DNA of 64,000 bases from Chersky-840 sp050011815 (GTDB lineage Bacteria; Actinomycetota; Acidimicrobiia; Acidimicrobiales; UBA8190). Where the stretch lies: assembly GCA_050011815.1 (NCBI GenBank), contig JBEKIJ010000020.1, forward strand, positions 7,226 through 71,225. The letters are read 5' to 3'. Made by a program: the position numbers and the translations under genes. This document shows positions 42,935 to 51,664 of this stretch, one piece after another. The notes beneath the pieces are model-generated. The model was not told the DNA's origin and made no database searches. It saw nothing but the letters and a program-made list of their open reading frames with translations. The stretch's first letter is position 1, and every line of letters begins with the position of its first letter.

Positions 42935-43475
42935 CGGTGGCCTCCTCTTCCCCGTAGGCCCGGCGGAAGGCGGCCCGGGCCCGCACCAGCAGGCCTTCCG
43001 CCGCATGCACGCTGCGGCCGACGATCTCGGCCACGTCCGAGACGGGCAGATCGTCGAGATACCGCAGCGTCAACACGGCCCGGTGCAGCGGGGACAGCAC
43101 CGCCAAGGTGTCGCGGGCCCGCAGCGCGTCGAGGCGGATGTCCCAGACCTCGTCGCCGCCCTCGCCGGTCCGGGTGTCCTCGTCGCTCCCGACGGCCCGG
43201 AGGCCCCGCTCCTCGCGCGCCTGGCGACGCCAGTGGTCGACGAGCTTGTGACGGGCCACCCCCACCAGCCACGGCACCGACACCGGGGCGGCCTCGTGGC
43301 GGCGCACGGCGTCCACGGCGGCGAGGAGTGTCTCGGCGGTGAGGTCCTCGGCCAGCGCCACCCGCCCGCACCGTGACAGGAGGTAGCCGTAGACATGGGA
43401 GACGGCCCCGTCGTAGAGCGCCAGGAGCCGCTCGCTGCCATCGGCACCACCGGTCGGGGCCGCCTGTTCGTCCAC
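42927..43475 (-). CDS. ECF RNA polymerase sigma factor
   Basis: 182 residues. Region 2: LLALYDGAVSHVYGYLLSR, ALAEDLTAETLLAAVDAV, VPWLVGVARHKLVDHWRRQ. Region 4: LAVLSPLHRAVLTLRYLDDLPVSDVAEIVGRSVHAAEGLLVRARAAFR. GTG (VDEQAAP) is preferred: GACAAT, a -10-like hexamer, ends six bases before it, and the long open frame upstream covers the antisense NYN gene. No anti-sigma gene follows; the coupled VOC protein takes that position. Confidence 0.88.
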   Translation of the reverse strand: MDEQAAPTGGADGSERLLALYDGAVSHVYGYLLSRCGRVALAEDLTAETLLAAVDAVRRHEAAPVSVPWLVGVARHKLVDHWRRQAREERGLRAVGSDEDTRTGEGGDEVWDIRLDALRARDTLAVLSPLHRAVLTLRYLDDLPVSDVAEIVGRSVHAAEGLLVRARAAFRRAYGEEEATGA

Positions 43476-43481
43476 ACCCGT

Positions 43482-43487
43482 ATTGTC
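43482..43487 (-). promoter_or_regulatory. -10-like GACAAT, leaderless type
   Basis: GACAAT ends 6 bases before the GTG of the ECF sigma gene. It departs from TANNNT at the first base. Confidence 0.35.
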
Positions 43488-43529
43488 GTCGCAGACCACC
43501 GTTCTCCGACGGGGGGAAGAGGAATTTCT

Positions 43530-43961
43530 GTGCACTGGGTCGTCGACGGCATGAACCTCATCGGGTCCCGTCCCGACGGCTGGTGGCGGGACCGTCCCGG
43601 CGCCCGGCGCCGGCTCGTGTCCGACCTCGGCACCCTGGTCGGGCCCGAGGTCGAGGTCACCGTGGTCTTCGACGGTCGACCCGGGGCCGGGGAGATCGAG
43701 GCGGCGGCCGCCCTCGACATCACGGCCCGGTTCGCCCCCGGAGGCCCCAACGCCGCCGACCACGCCATCGTGGCCCTGCTCGAGTCGATCGGAGACCGCG
43801 CCGGGATCACCGTGGTGACCTCCGACCGCCCCCTGGCCGACGCCGTGCGCCGGGCCGGGGTGACCGTCGAGGGGGTGGGGACCTTCCGGGCCCGCCTCCC
43901 CGAGGACGAGACCCATCCCCCTGGGCACCGTCGGGGGCACCCTCACCGACCCGACCCTTGA
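43530..43961 (+). CDS. NYN-domain (YacP/PIN-like) putative RNase
   Basis: 143 residues with the NYN fold of metal-dependent RNases: N-terminal VHWVVDGMNLIGSRPDGWW (Asp and Asn of the active site), VTVVFDGRPGAG near 45, NAADHAIVALLES near 77 and VTSDRPLADAVRRAGV near 100. Members act on mRNA or ribosome-bound RNA (YacP/Rae1), which is inferred here. GTG start with a strong GGGGGGAAGAGGA purine site about 7 bases before. Divergent from the ECF sigma gene. Confidence 0.83.
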   Translation: MHWVVDGMNLIGSRPDGWWRDRPGARRRLVSDLGTLVGPEVEVTVVFDGRPGAGEIEAAAALDITARFAPGGPNAADHAIVALLESIGDRAGITVVTSDRPLADAVRRAGVTVEGVGTFRARLPEDETHPPGHRRGHPHRPDP

Positions 43962-44017
43962 CGGACGGGGCCCCCGTCCCTATCTTTCCGGAGGACTGTT
44001 CAGTATCCGGATCTGGT

Positions 44018-44033
44018 GTTCGAAATATCGAAC
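44018..44033. promoter_or_regulatory. Operator-like inverted repeat GTTCGA-AATA-TCGAAC
   Basis: Perfect 6-bp arms with an AT-rich 4-base centre, 25 bases before the GTG of the LLM gene that opens the IclR cluster. AT-rich in a GC-rich gap, so a promoter probably overlaps it. Candidate site for the IclR regulator encoded three genes later. Confidence 0.5.
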
Positions 44034-44058
44034 GCTACAGGGGACATGGGGGATTGGC

Positions 44059-45195
44059 GTGAAGCTCGACCTGCTCTACGAGATCGACGTGCCCAAGCCG
44101 TGGCCGGGGGAGCACCCCTGGGGCCAGCGCAAGGCCGAGCAGGAGGCCTACGCCGAGGCCCTCGAGCAGATCAAGCTGGCCGACACCCTCGGCTTCAACA
44201 CCGTCTGGCACGTCGAGCACCACTTCCGCGAGGGCCGGTCCCACTCACCCGCTCCCGAGGTCATCATCGGGGCCCTGAGCCAGGCGACGAAGAACCTCCG
44301 TCTCGGCTTCGGTGTGGTCCTCATGCCCCACCAGTTCTGTCACCCCGTCCACGTGGCCGAGAAGGTCGCCACCGCCGACGTCTTGTCGGGGGGCCGGGTG
44401 GAGTGGGGGACGGGTCGGTCCACCCCCATGGAGCAGACCGCCTTCCATGTCCCGGTGGAGGAGAGCCGGGCCGAGTGGCAAGAGGCCATCGAGGCCACCG
44501 TCCAGGCCTGGCGCGAGGAGTACTTCGAGTTCCACGGCAAGTACCTCGACTTCCCCCGCCGCATGGTGACGCCCAAGCCGGTCCAGGTTCCCCACCCGCC
44601 CGCCTGGATGGCGGCGACCTCCGACGGGTCCGCGGCGGTGGCGGGCAAGTTGGGGATGGGGCTGCTCTCCTTCTCGATCATGCAGCCCATCACCAAGATG
44701 GCCGAGCACATCAAGCAATACCGCGAGGGGGCCAAGAACCCCACGCCCCTCACCGAGGTCACCACCAACAAGGTGGCCGCCTACACCCTCGTCCACTGCG
44801 CCGACTCCATGGAGCAGGCCGAGGCCAACGGCATCTGGGACTCGGTGTGGTGGTGGTACAAGAACCTGGCCGAGTTCATCTTGGAGTGGGAGGTGCCGCA
44901 TCTCTCCGACGAGGAGAAGGAGAAGATGTTCCCCCTTCTCAAGCGCCAGATCGAGGGCAAGTTCGACCCCAAGTGGTTCTCCGAGGCCGACATGATCATC
45001 GTCGGCGACCCCGAGACCTGTGTCGAGAAGATGGTGAAGTACGCCGAGCTCGGCGTCGACCAGCTCATCTGCTACGTGCAGTTCGGCTACCTGTCCCACG
45101 AGTCGGTGATGCGCACCATCGAGCTGCTCGGCACCAAGGTCATGCCCGAGCTGGCCAAGCGCGACATCCAGGTCTCGACCACCGTCGCCGGCTGA
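44059..45195 (+). CDS. LLM-class flavin-dependent oxidoreductase (luciferase fold)
   Basis: 378 residues, TIM-barrel monooxygenase or F420-reductase fold. Seen: KLDLLYEIDVPKPWPGEH at the start, LADTLGFNTVWHVEHHF near 42, RLGFGVVLMPHQFCHPVHVAE near 82, GRVEWGTGRSTPMEQTAF near 112. The E/H-rich WHVEHHF and the long C-terminal part resemble bacterial-luciferase monooxygenases more than the short F420 reductases later in the window; the flavin cannot be decided. First gene of the IclR cluster; GTG start. Confidence 0.88.
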   Translation: MKLDLLYEIDVPKPWPGEHPWGQRKAEQEAYAEALEQIKLADTLGFNTVWHVEHHFREGRSHSPAPEVIIGALSQATKNLRLGFGVVLMPHQFCHPVHVAEKVATADVLSGGRVEWGTGRSTPMEQTAFHVPVEESRAEWQEAIEATVQAWREEYFEFHGKYLDFPRRMVTPKPVQVPHPPAWMAATSDGSAAVAGKLGMGLLSFSIMQPITKMAEHIKQYREGAKNPTPLTEVTTNKVAAYTLVHCADSMEQAEANGIWDSVWWWYKNLAEFILEWEVPHLSDEEKEKMFPLLKRQIEGKFDPKWFSEADMIIVGDPETCVEKMVKYAELGVDQLICYVQFGYLSHESVMRTIELLGTKVMPELAKRDIQVSTTVAG

Positions 45196-45262
45196 CACCG
45201 GCGGACGTTTCCGAGACGACGGGCGGGGCCCGGGACCGGGCCCCCAGTGCGACGGAGGACCG

Positions 45263-46081
45263 ATGACGCGTTCGGACGACACCGCGGTCCCTGACTACCC
45301 GGCCATGCTCCGCATGGACGGCCGGGGCGTGGTCGTGATCGGCGCGGGACAGGGGATCGGGCGCCAGGCCTGTCACGCCCTGGCCCAGGCCGGGGCCAAG
45401 GTGCTCTGTGTCGACCTCGACACGGACCTCGCCGCCGACATCGCCACCGAGGTCGGCGGCGTGGCCTGGGTCGGCAACGCCACGGTGCGGGCCGACGCCG
45501 AGCGGCTCTTCGCCGAGGCCCCGGCGCTGTTGGCCCAGATCGGGGGCACCGGCCTGGCCGGCATCGTGGACATCGTGGGCATGGCCCAGTACCGCGGGCT
45601 GCTCGAGATGGACGACGAGCTGTGGGACTGGCACCACGACATCGTCCTGCGCCACGCCTATCTGGCCGTCTCGGTCGGGGGCCGGGCCCTGCGCGACGCC
45701 GGGGGCGGGGTCATGGTGTTCGTGGCCTCGGCCTCGGGGCTCACCGCCGCGCCCCGTCACGCCGCCTACGGCGCCGCCAAAGCGGGCCTCATCGGCCTGG
45801 TCCGCTCGGCTGCGGTGGAGCTCGGTCCCCTCGGCATCCGCGTCAACGCCGTGGCCCCGGGGATCGTCTGGACACCCCGGGTCTCGGGCTACCTGGGGGA
45901 CAAGGGCAAGGCCGTCAACGCCGCCAACTCCCCCCTCGACCGGGTGGCTCTTCCCCAGGACATCGCGGCGGCGATCGTCTTTCTCGCCTCGGACCTCTCC
46001 GCCTACGTGAACGGGCAGGTGCTCTCGGTCGACGGCGGGGTGGGGGTGAAGTTCCCCTACCCGGTGCCCGACAACCTGTGA
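45263..46081 (+). CDS. Short-chain dehydrogenase/reductase
   Basis: 272-residue NAD(P)-dependent oxidoreductase. Coenzyme loop VVVIGAGQGIGRQACHAL near 18 (GxxxGIG), an acidic VDLD after beta2 that points to NAD, FVASASGLTAAPRH with Ser, catalytic YGAAK near 168, and RVNAVAPGIVWTP. ATG start with GGAGGA upstream; its stop overlaps the next GTG. It probably oxidises an alcohol made by the neighbouring enzymes; substrate unknown. Confidence 0.9.
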   Translation: MTRSDDTAVPDYPAMLRMDGRGVVVIGAGQGIGRQACHALAQAGAKVLCVDLDTDLAADIATEVGGVAWVGNATVRADAERLFAEAPALLAQIGGTGLAGIVDIVGMAQYRGLLEMDDELWDWHHDIVLRHAYLAVSVGGRALRDAGGGVMVFVASASGLTAAPRHAAYGAAKAGLIGLVRSAAVELGPLGIRVNAVAPGIVWTPRVSGYLGDKGKAVNAANSPLDRVALPQDIAAAIVFLASDLSAYVNGQVLSVDGGVGVKFPYPVPDNL

Positions 46082-47121
46082 CCGGGAAGACGGGGGGCCG
46101 GTCCCCCGACGTGGAGCCCTTCCTCCGGGGCTGCGCGTGGCGGGCCGTCCCCGGCGTCCCCTATCCCCGCTTCGATCCCCGAGACGCCTCGCGCCTGCCC
46201 GCCGACACCTGGCAGTGCGCCCAGATCCCGGCCGGGGTGCGACTCGAGATGGTGGGCGACGCCACGGGGATCGAGCTCGACTACACCACCGCCACCGACG
46301 ATCTCGGCTACCGCGGCTCGGGGGCGGGGACGACCTTCGCCCTGTGGCGCGCCGACGACCAGGTCGACGAGCAACCGGCGGTGCTGGGGGCCGGGACCGT
46401 CACCCTGGCGCTGGCCGGGGACGCCGACGCGCCGGCGGTGGTCTATCTCCCCGAGGGCATGCGCCCCGAGATCCTGGTCCTGCGCGCCCGGGGCGGAGAC
46501 CTCGTCCCCGCACCGGCCCGACCCCGCTGGGTCGCCTACGGCGACTCCCTCCTCGAGGGATGGGTGGCCACCGCGCCGGCCCGGGCGTGGGGAGCGGTGG
46601 CGGCCCGCCGCCACGGCCTCGACCTCGTGAACCTGGGCTATGCGGGCTCGGCGCGCGGGGAGATCCCCTGCGCCGAGGCGGTGGCGGGGTTGGACGCCGA
46701 CGTGATCTCGATCTCGCACGGCACCAACTGCTGGACCCGCACACCCCACAGCGCGGGGATGATGCTCGAGACCACGCGCGCCTTTCTCGACATCGTGCGC
46801 CAGGGGCATCCCGACACACCCCTGGTGGTGGCGAGCCCCGTCCTCCGCCCCGACGCCGAGACCACGCCCAACCGGCTGGGCGCCACCCTGGCCGACCTGC
46901 GCGGCGCCATGGAAGAGGCGGTGCGCGACCGGCTCGACGCCGGCGACGCCAACCTCGTCCTCGTCCCCGGCGCGCCGGTGATCATCGCCGCACAGCTCCC
47001 CGACGGCATCCATCCCGACGACGCCGGTCACGCCCGCCTGGCCGAGGTCTTCGGCTCCGCCGTGGCCGTGGCCGTGGCCGGGGCCGGGGCGCGGCGCGCC
47101 CCCGCCGAGCGGGGGAGCTGA
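46078..47121 (+). CDS. SGNH/GDSL hydrolase
   Basis: 347 residues, no signal peptide. N-terminal beta-rich part (about 1-140), then the SGNH core: block I VAYGDSLLEGW (Ser) near 155, block II Gly in YAGSARGEIPC, block III SHGTNCW (Asn) near 220, block V PDGIHPDDAGH with Asp and His near 320. An N-terminal jelly-roll plus SGNH resembles carbohydrate esterases of the CE2 kind, so deacylation of a sugar or small ester is likely. Coupled to the SDR upstream. Confidence 0.83.
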   Translation: MTGKTGGRSPDVEPFLRGCAWRAVPGVPYPRFDPRDASRLPADTWQCAQIPAGVRLEMVGDATGIELDYTTATDDLGYRGSGAGTTFALWRADDQVDEQPAVLGAGTVTLALAGDADAPAVVYLPEGMRPEILVLRARGGDLVPAPARPRWVAYGDSLLEGWVATAPARAWGAVAARRHGLDLVNLGYAGSARGEIPCAEAVAGLDADVISISHGTNCWTRTPHSAGMMLETTRAFLDIVRQGHPDTPLVVASPVLRPDAETTPNRLGATLADLRGAMEEAVRDRLDAGDANLVLVPGAPVIIAAQLPDGIHPDDAGHARLAEVFGSAVAVAVAGAGARRAPAERGS

Positions 47122-47124
47122 CCG

Positions 47125-48000
47125 GTGGCGGGGTCGCCGTCGGTGGAGCGCGTGGTGAGCGTCATCGACTTCCTGGCGTCGCGCCCGGGCCAGTCCTTCG
47201 GCCTCTCGGAGTTGGCCCGGACGCTCGGGCTGTCCAAGGCGACGGCCCACGGTCTCTGTACGACCTTGACGGAGTCGGGGTGGCTGTTGCGCCATCCCGT
47301 CGACAAGACCTACACCCTCGGCCCCGCCCTCATCGCCGCCGGGCACGCGGCGGGGGCCCGCCAGCTCGACCTCGTCGACCACGCCCGGCCCGTGATGGAG
47401 GAGCTCGCCGCCCACCTCGCCGCCCAGGTGGTGGCCTCGAGCACGGTGGGCGACGAGATGGTGCTCCTGGCCACGGCGGGACGGCCCGGGCCGATGTGGC
47501 TCGCCTTCACCGTGGGCCAACGCGTCCCCCTGGCGCCGCCCCTCGGCACCGTCTTCCTGGCCTGGGCGGGGCCCGAGGCCGTCGAGCAATGGCTGGACCG
47601 CCTGGGACCGGGGGCGACGCTCGACGACAAGGAGCGGTTGCGCTCGGCCCTGGCGGTCATCCGCGGGCGGGGCTACGCCCTCAACCTCGAGGCCGTGGCC
47701 AACCTCAAGTTGAGCCGGGCCCTCTCGGGCCGCGACAGCCGGCGCCGGGCCCTGGCGGTGGCGGTGGAGGACTTCGCCCACGAGGAGTACCTCCTCCAAG
47801 AGCTCGAGGAGGGTGCCACCTACCGACTGAGCCAGATCTCGGCGCCCGTGTTCGGGTCCGACGGGGCCGTGGCCCTGGCCCTCACCGTGGTGGGCCTGCC
47901 CGAGAAGCTGACGGGGGAGGAGATCCCCCGCTTCGGCGACGCCCTGGTGGCCGCGGCCCGGCGCGTGACGCAGTCCATCCACGGGAGCGCGCCACAGTGA
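47125..48000 (+). CDS. IclR-family transcriptional regulator
   Basis: 291 residues. N-terminal winged helix-turn-helix: PSVERVVSVIDFLASRPG, FGLSELARTLGLSKATAHG, LRHPVDKTYTLGPAL. The C-terminal effector domain has PVMEELAAHLAAQVVASS and ISAPVFGSDGAVALALTVVGLP near 235. Lies inside the cluster it probably controls, against the candidate operator before the first gene. GTG start; stop overlaps the next GTG. Effector unknown, likely an aromatic or sugar-derived compound. Confidence 0.9.
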   Translation: MAGSPSVERVVSVIDFLASRPGQSFGLSELARTLGLSKATAHGLCTTLTESGWLLRHPVDKTYTLGPALIAAGHAAGARQLDLVDHARPVMEELAAHLAAQVVASSTVGDEMVLLATAGRPGPMWLAFTVGQRVPLAPPLGTVFLAWAGPEAVEQWLDRLGPGATLDDKERLRSALAVIRGRGYALNLEAVANLKLSRALSGRDSRRRALAVAVEDFAHEEYLLQELEEGATYRLSQISAPVFGSDGAVALALTVVGLPEKLTGEEIPRFGDALVAAARRVTQSIHGSAPQ

Positions 48001-48803
48001 ACCCCGACGCGCTGGCCGCCTTCGATCTCTCCGGGCGCGTGGCGGTGGTCACCGGCGCGGCCTCGGGAATCGGCCGGGCCTCGGCCGCGCTGCTGGGAGC
48101 GGCGGGGGCCGCCGTGCTGTGCGCGGACCTCGACGGCGACGGGGCGCGTGCCACCGCCGCGCAGCTCGAGGAGGCGGGGGGCCGTGCCCTGGCCCGCCAG
48201 GTCGACGTGAGGGTGTCGGCCGAGGTGGACGCGCTGGTGGACCAGGCCGTGTCGGAGCTCGGTGGGCTGCACATCATGGCCAACATCGCCGGGATCATCG
48301 TCCAGTCGCCGGTCGTGGACTTCGATGACGACGCCCTCGATCGCATCCTGGCCGTCAACCTCAAGGGCGTCTTCCACGGCTGTCGTGCCGCGGCCCGAGT
48401 CATGACCGGCCAGAGCTCGGGCTCGATCGTGAACATGGCGTCGGCCGCCATCGACACCCCCTCCCCGGGCCTGGCCGGCTACGGCATGGCCAAGGCCGCC
48501 GTCGTGCAACTCACCCGGGTCCTCGCCACCGAGATGGGCCCCCACGGAGTACGGGTGAACGCGGTGGCACCGGGGTTCGTGGAGACGGCCATGACGAGCC
48601 GCCGTTTCGTCGACAGCGACGGCACCGTCGACGAGACCCACCGCCGGGCCGTCCTCGACGCCGTGTCCCGCTCCACACCGCTGCGCACGGTGGGGCGGCC
48701 CGAGGACATCGCCCATGCCGTGCTCTACCTGTCCTCGGACGCCTCTCGGTTCGTGACCGGACAGATCGTCCGTCCCAACGGCGGCGTGGCCATGCCATGG
48801 TGA
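47997..48803 (+). CDS. Short-chain dehydrogenase/reductase
   Basis: 268 residues. TGAASGIGRASAALLGAAG near 18, NIAGIIVQSP near 95, the catalytic triad around NMASAAIDTPSPGLAGYGMAK near 145-165, RVNAVAPGFVETAM near 185, and end RPNGGVAMPW. ADLDGDG after beta2 suggests NAD. A different paralogue from the SDR two genes before. Long open frames reaching far upstream are overlap only. Last gene of the IclR cluster. Confidence 0.9.
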   Translation: MNPDALAAFDLSGRVAVVTGAASGIGRASAALLGAAGAAVLCADLDGDGARATAAQLEEAGGRALARQVDVRVSAEVDALVDQAVSELGGLHIMANIAGIIVQSPVVDFDDDALDRILAVNLKGVFHGCRAAARVMTGQSSGSIVNMASAAIDTPSPGLAGYGMAKAAVVQLTRVLATEMGPHGVRVNAVAPGFVETAMTSRRFVDSDGTVDETHRRAVLDAVSRSTPLRTVGRPEDIAHAVLYLSSDASRFVTGQIVRPNGGVAMPW

Positions 48804-48846
48804 GCGAGGGGGCCGTGGTGAGCCACACAATCGGAGAGGAGCGCCC

Positions 48847-49167
48847 ATGCAGGTCGTCGTCGACTTGAGAGCCGAGCCCGTGGCGGTCGTGCTCGAGGAT
48901 CCCGCCGACTGCGGGCGGTTCCACGTCGCGGTGCGAGGCACCGGTGACGCCGCCGCCCTCGATCGCGCCCTGCGGTCGGGCTCGGTGGGCAGTCTCGACG
49001 GCGACGGGGAGGCGCTGGTGCTCGTCGACGCCGTCCGTCGGCTGGCGGCAGGCTCGGTCGGCGACAGCTGGGACGACGATTTCGCGGCCATGCTCGGGTA
49101 TGCGGGTTCCAAGGGCTGGTTGAGCGAGGACGGCGCCGAGATCCGGGCCCATGTCGAGTGGGGGTAG
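48847..49167 (+). CDS. Hypothetical protein, 106 residues
   Basis: Family not recognised. Seen: MQVVVDLRAEPVAVVLEDPADCGRFHVAVRG, a central region LDRALRSGSVGSL, EALVLVDAVRRLAAGSVG, then DDFAAMLGYAGSKGWLSED and an acidic tail. Reads as a small soluble alpha/beta protein. ATG with GGAGAGGAG upstream. Codon use matches the neighbours. It sits directly ahead of fumC with a 21-base gap and may share its transcript. Confidence 0.7.
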   Translation: MQVVVDLRAEPVAVVLEDPADCGRFHVAVRGTGDAAALDRALRSGSVGSLDGDGEALVLVDAVRRLAAGSVGDSWDDDFAAMLGYAGSKGWLSEDGAEIRAHVEWG

Positions 49168-49176
49168 TTTCGGGTT

Positions 49177-49186
49177 GGAGGTGATC
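49177..49186 (+). promoter_or_regulatory. Very strong ribosome binding site of fumC
   Basis: GGAGGTGATC is complementary to ten bases of the 16S 3' end, placed just before the GTG start. Such extended complementarity is rare in this window. Confidence 0.6.
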
Positions 49187-49188
49187 AG

Positions 49189-50577
<1,389 letters not shown>

Positions 50578-50658
50578 CGGCCTCCGCCCAACACGGGGGG
50601 CGGGCGACAATGTCCCGACGGGGAGCGGTGCGCCAAGGTGGAATCACCGCGGCTTCGT

Positions 50659-50664
50659 TACCAT
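50659..50664 (+). promoter_or_regulatory. -10-like hexamer TACCAT, leaderless type
   Basis: TACCAT ends 7 bases before the GTG of the DUF2510-like gene. Confidence 0.4.
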
Positions 50665-50671
50665 TGTCGAG

Positions 50672-50953
50672 GTGCACGCCGAAGGCTGGTATCGAGACCC
50701 CTACAAGATCCACACCGACCGGTGGTTCTCCGACGGATCGGCAACGGAGCTTGTCCGGGACGGGGGCAAGGAAAGCAAGGACCCGCCACCGGACTCGCCC
50801 TTCCCCACTCCGTTGGTCGAGGCGGATCCGGTGGGGCCCCCGAGCAGCGACGACCTGCGACGAGCCGACGACCCCACCCCCGAGGGCGTCTACGACAGCG
50901 AGAAGGTCGTCGATAGAGAATTCGACGCCTTCCCGTTGGGGCCGATCGACTGA
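50672..50953 (+). CDS. Small DUF2510-like protein
   Basis: 93 residues. N-terminal AEGWYRDPYKIHTDRWFSDG resembles the DUF2510 motif (GWYxDP...RWWDG) found in actinobacterial membrane proteins; here no membrane segment follows. The rest is acidic and Pro-rich with PPPDSPFPTPLVE and ends VDREFDAFPLGPID. Function unknown. Codes ahead of the cyclic-nucleotide-domain gene with a 39-base gap. Confidence 0.68.
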   Translation: MHAEGWYRDPYKIHTDRWFSDGSATELVRDGGKESKDPPPDSPFPTPLVEADPVGPPSSDDLRRADDPTPEGVYDSEKVVDREFDAFPLGPID

Positions 50954-50992
50954 CCGCCTGTCGGCCTGAGACCAACGATCGGAGGGCGGCCG

Positions 50993-51367
50993 GTGACCGC
51001 TGAGGGCCTGTTCATCAATGCTCCGGTGCACCGGAGATTCGGCGCGGGAGAGACGATCTACGCGGAGGGTGACATCGGGACCCACATGTTCGGCGTCGTG
51101 TCGGGGAGGGTGGAGCTCCGCAAGGGTCCCACCGTGGTCGCCTCGCTGGGTGTCAACGACGTCTTCGGCGAACGGGCCCTGATCGACCACCTCCCCCGCA
51201 ACCTCAATGCGGTGGCAGTCACGGAGACGATCCTGGCCGAGATCGATCAGGGCCTCTTCCTCTTCCTGGTACACGAGACCCCCATGTTCGCACTGGGCAT
51301 CATGGGGGCGCTGGCGGCCAGGCTGCGCGACTACGACGAGCTCTTCGCCCCGACAGGGTCCACCTAG
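50993..51367 (+). CDS. Single-domain cyclic-nucleotide-binding-fold protein
   Basis: 124 residues consisting almost only of a cNMP-binding fold: APVHRRFGAGETIYAEGDIGTHMFGVVSGRVEL, then the phosphate cassette NDVFGERALIDHLPRNLNAVAVT near 60-80 and a final helix pair. In ligand-binding members the cassette has R-S/T-A; here the Arg is kept but Asn-Leu-Asn follows, so cAMP or cGMP binding is doubtful. No DNA-binding domain. GTG start; stop three bases before the next ATG. Confidence 0.83.
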   Translation: MTAEGLFINAPVHRRFGAGETIYAEGDIGTHMFGVVSGRVELRKGPTVVASLGVNDVFGERALIDHLPRNLNAVAVTETILAEIDQGLFLFLVHETPMFALGIMGALAARLRDYDELFAPTGST

Positions 51368-51370
51368 CCG

Positions 51371-51664
51371 ATGCCCGACCTTCTCGACCCCGCTTCGGTC
51401 GATGCCGCCCTCGCCGAGGGCATGGCCTGGGAGCGCCAGGGCGACATGCTCGTGAAGACGCGTCGGGGTAAGGACTTCGCCGACGCCCTCGCCTACGTGA
51501 ACGCCGTGGGGGCGTTGGCCCAGGAGATGGACCACCACCCCGACATCGACATCCGCTGGAACGCCGTCACCATGCGCCTGACGACGCACTCCGAGGGCGG
51601 CCTCACCGAGCTCGATCTCGACCTGGCCCGGCGCATCGACGCCCTGTCCCCCCCGGGTGGCTAG
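51371..51664 (+). CDS. phhB: Pterin-4a-carbinolamine dehydratase
   Basis: 97 residues. Dehydrates 4a-hydroxytetrahydrobiopterin in amino-acid hydroxylation cycles; also found where no hydroxylase exists. Seen: EMDHHPDIDIRWNAVTMRLTTH then GLTELDLDLARRID. The family signature HHPxxxxxYxxVxxxLxTHxxxGxTxxDxxxA is followed except for Trp in place of Tyr and a Leu near the Asp. No aromatic hydroxylase gene is nearby. Overlaps the next GTG by eight bases. Confidence 0.88.
   Translation: MPDLLDPASVDAALAEGMAWERQGDMLVKTRRGKDFADALAYVNAVGALAQEMDHHPDIDIRWNAVTMRLTTHSEGGLTELDLDLARRIDALSPPGG

Noticed and set aside
46137..48803. 888-codon plus-strand frame as a single large protein
   Set aside because: Only the last 268 codons (the SDR) have homology; the rest overlaps SGNH and IclR genes in another frame and is Arg/Pro/Gly-rich noise.
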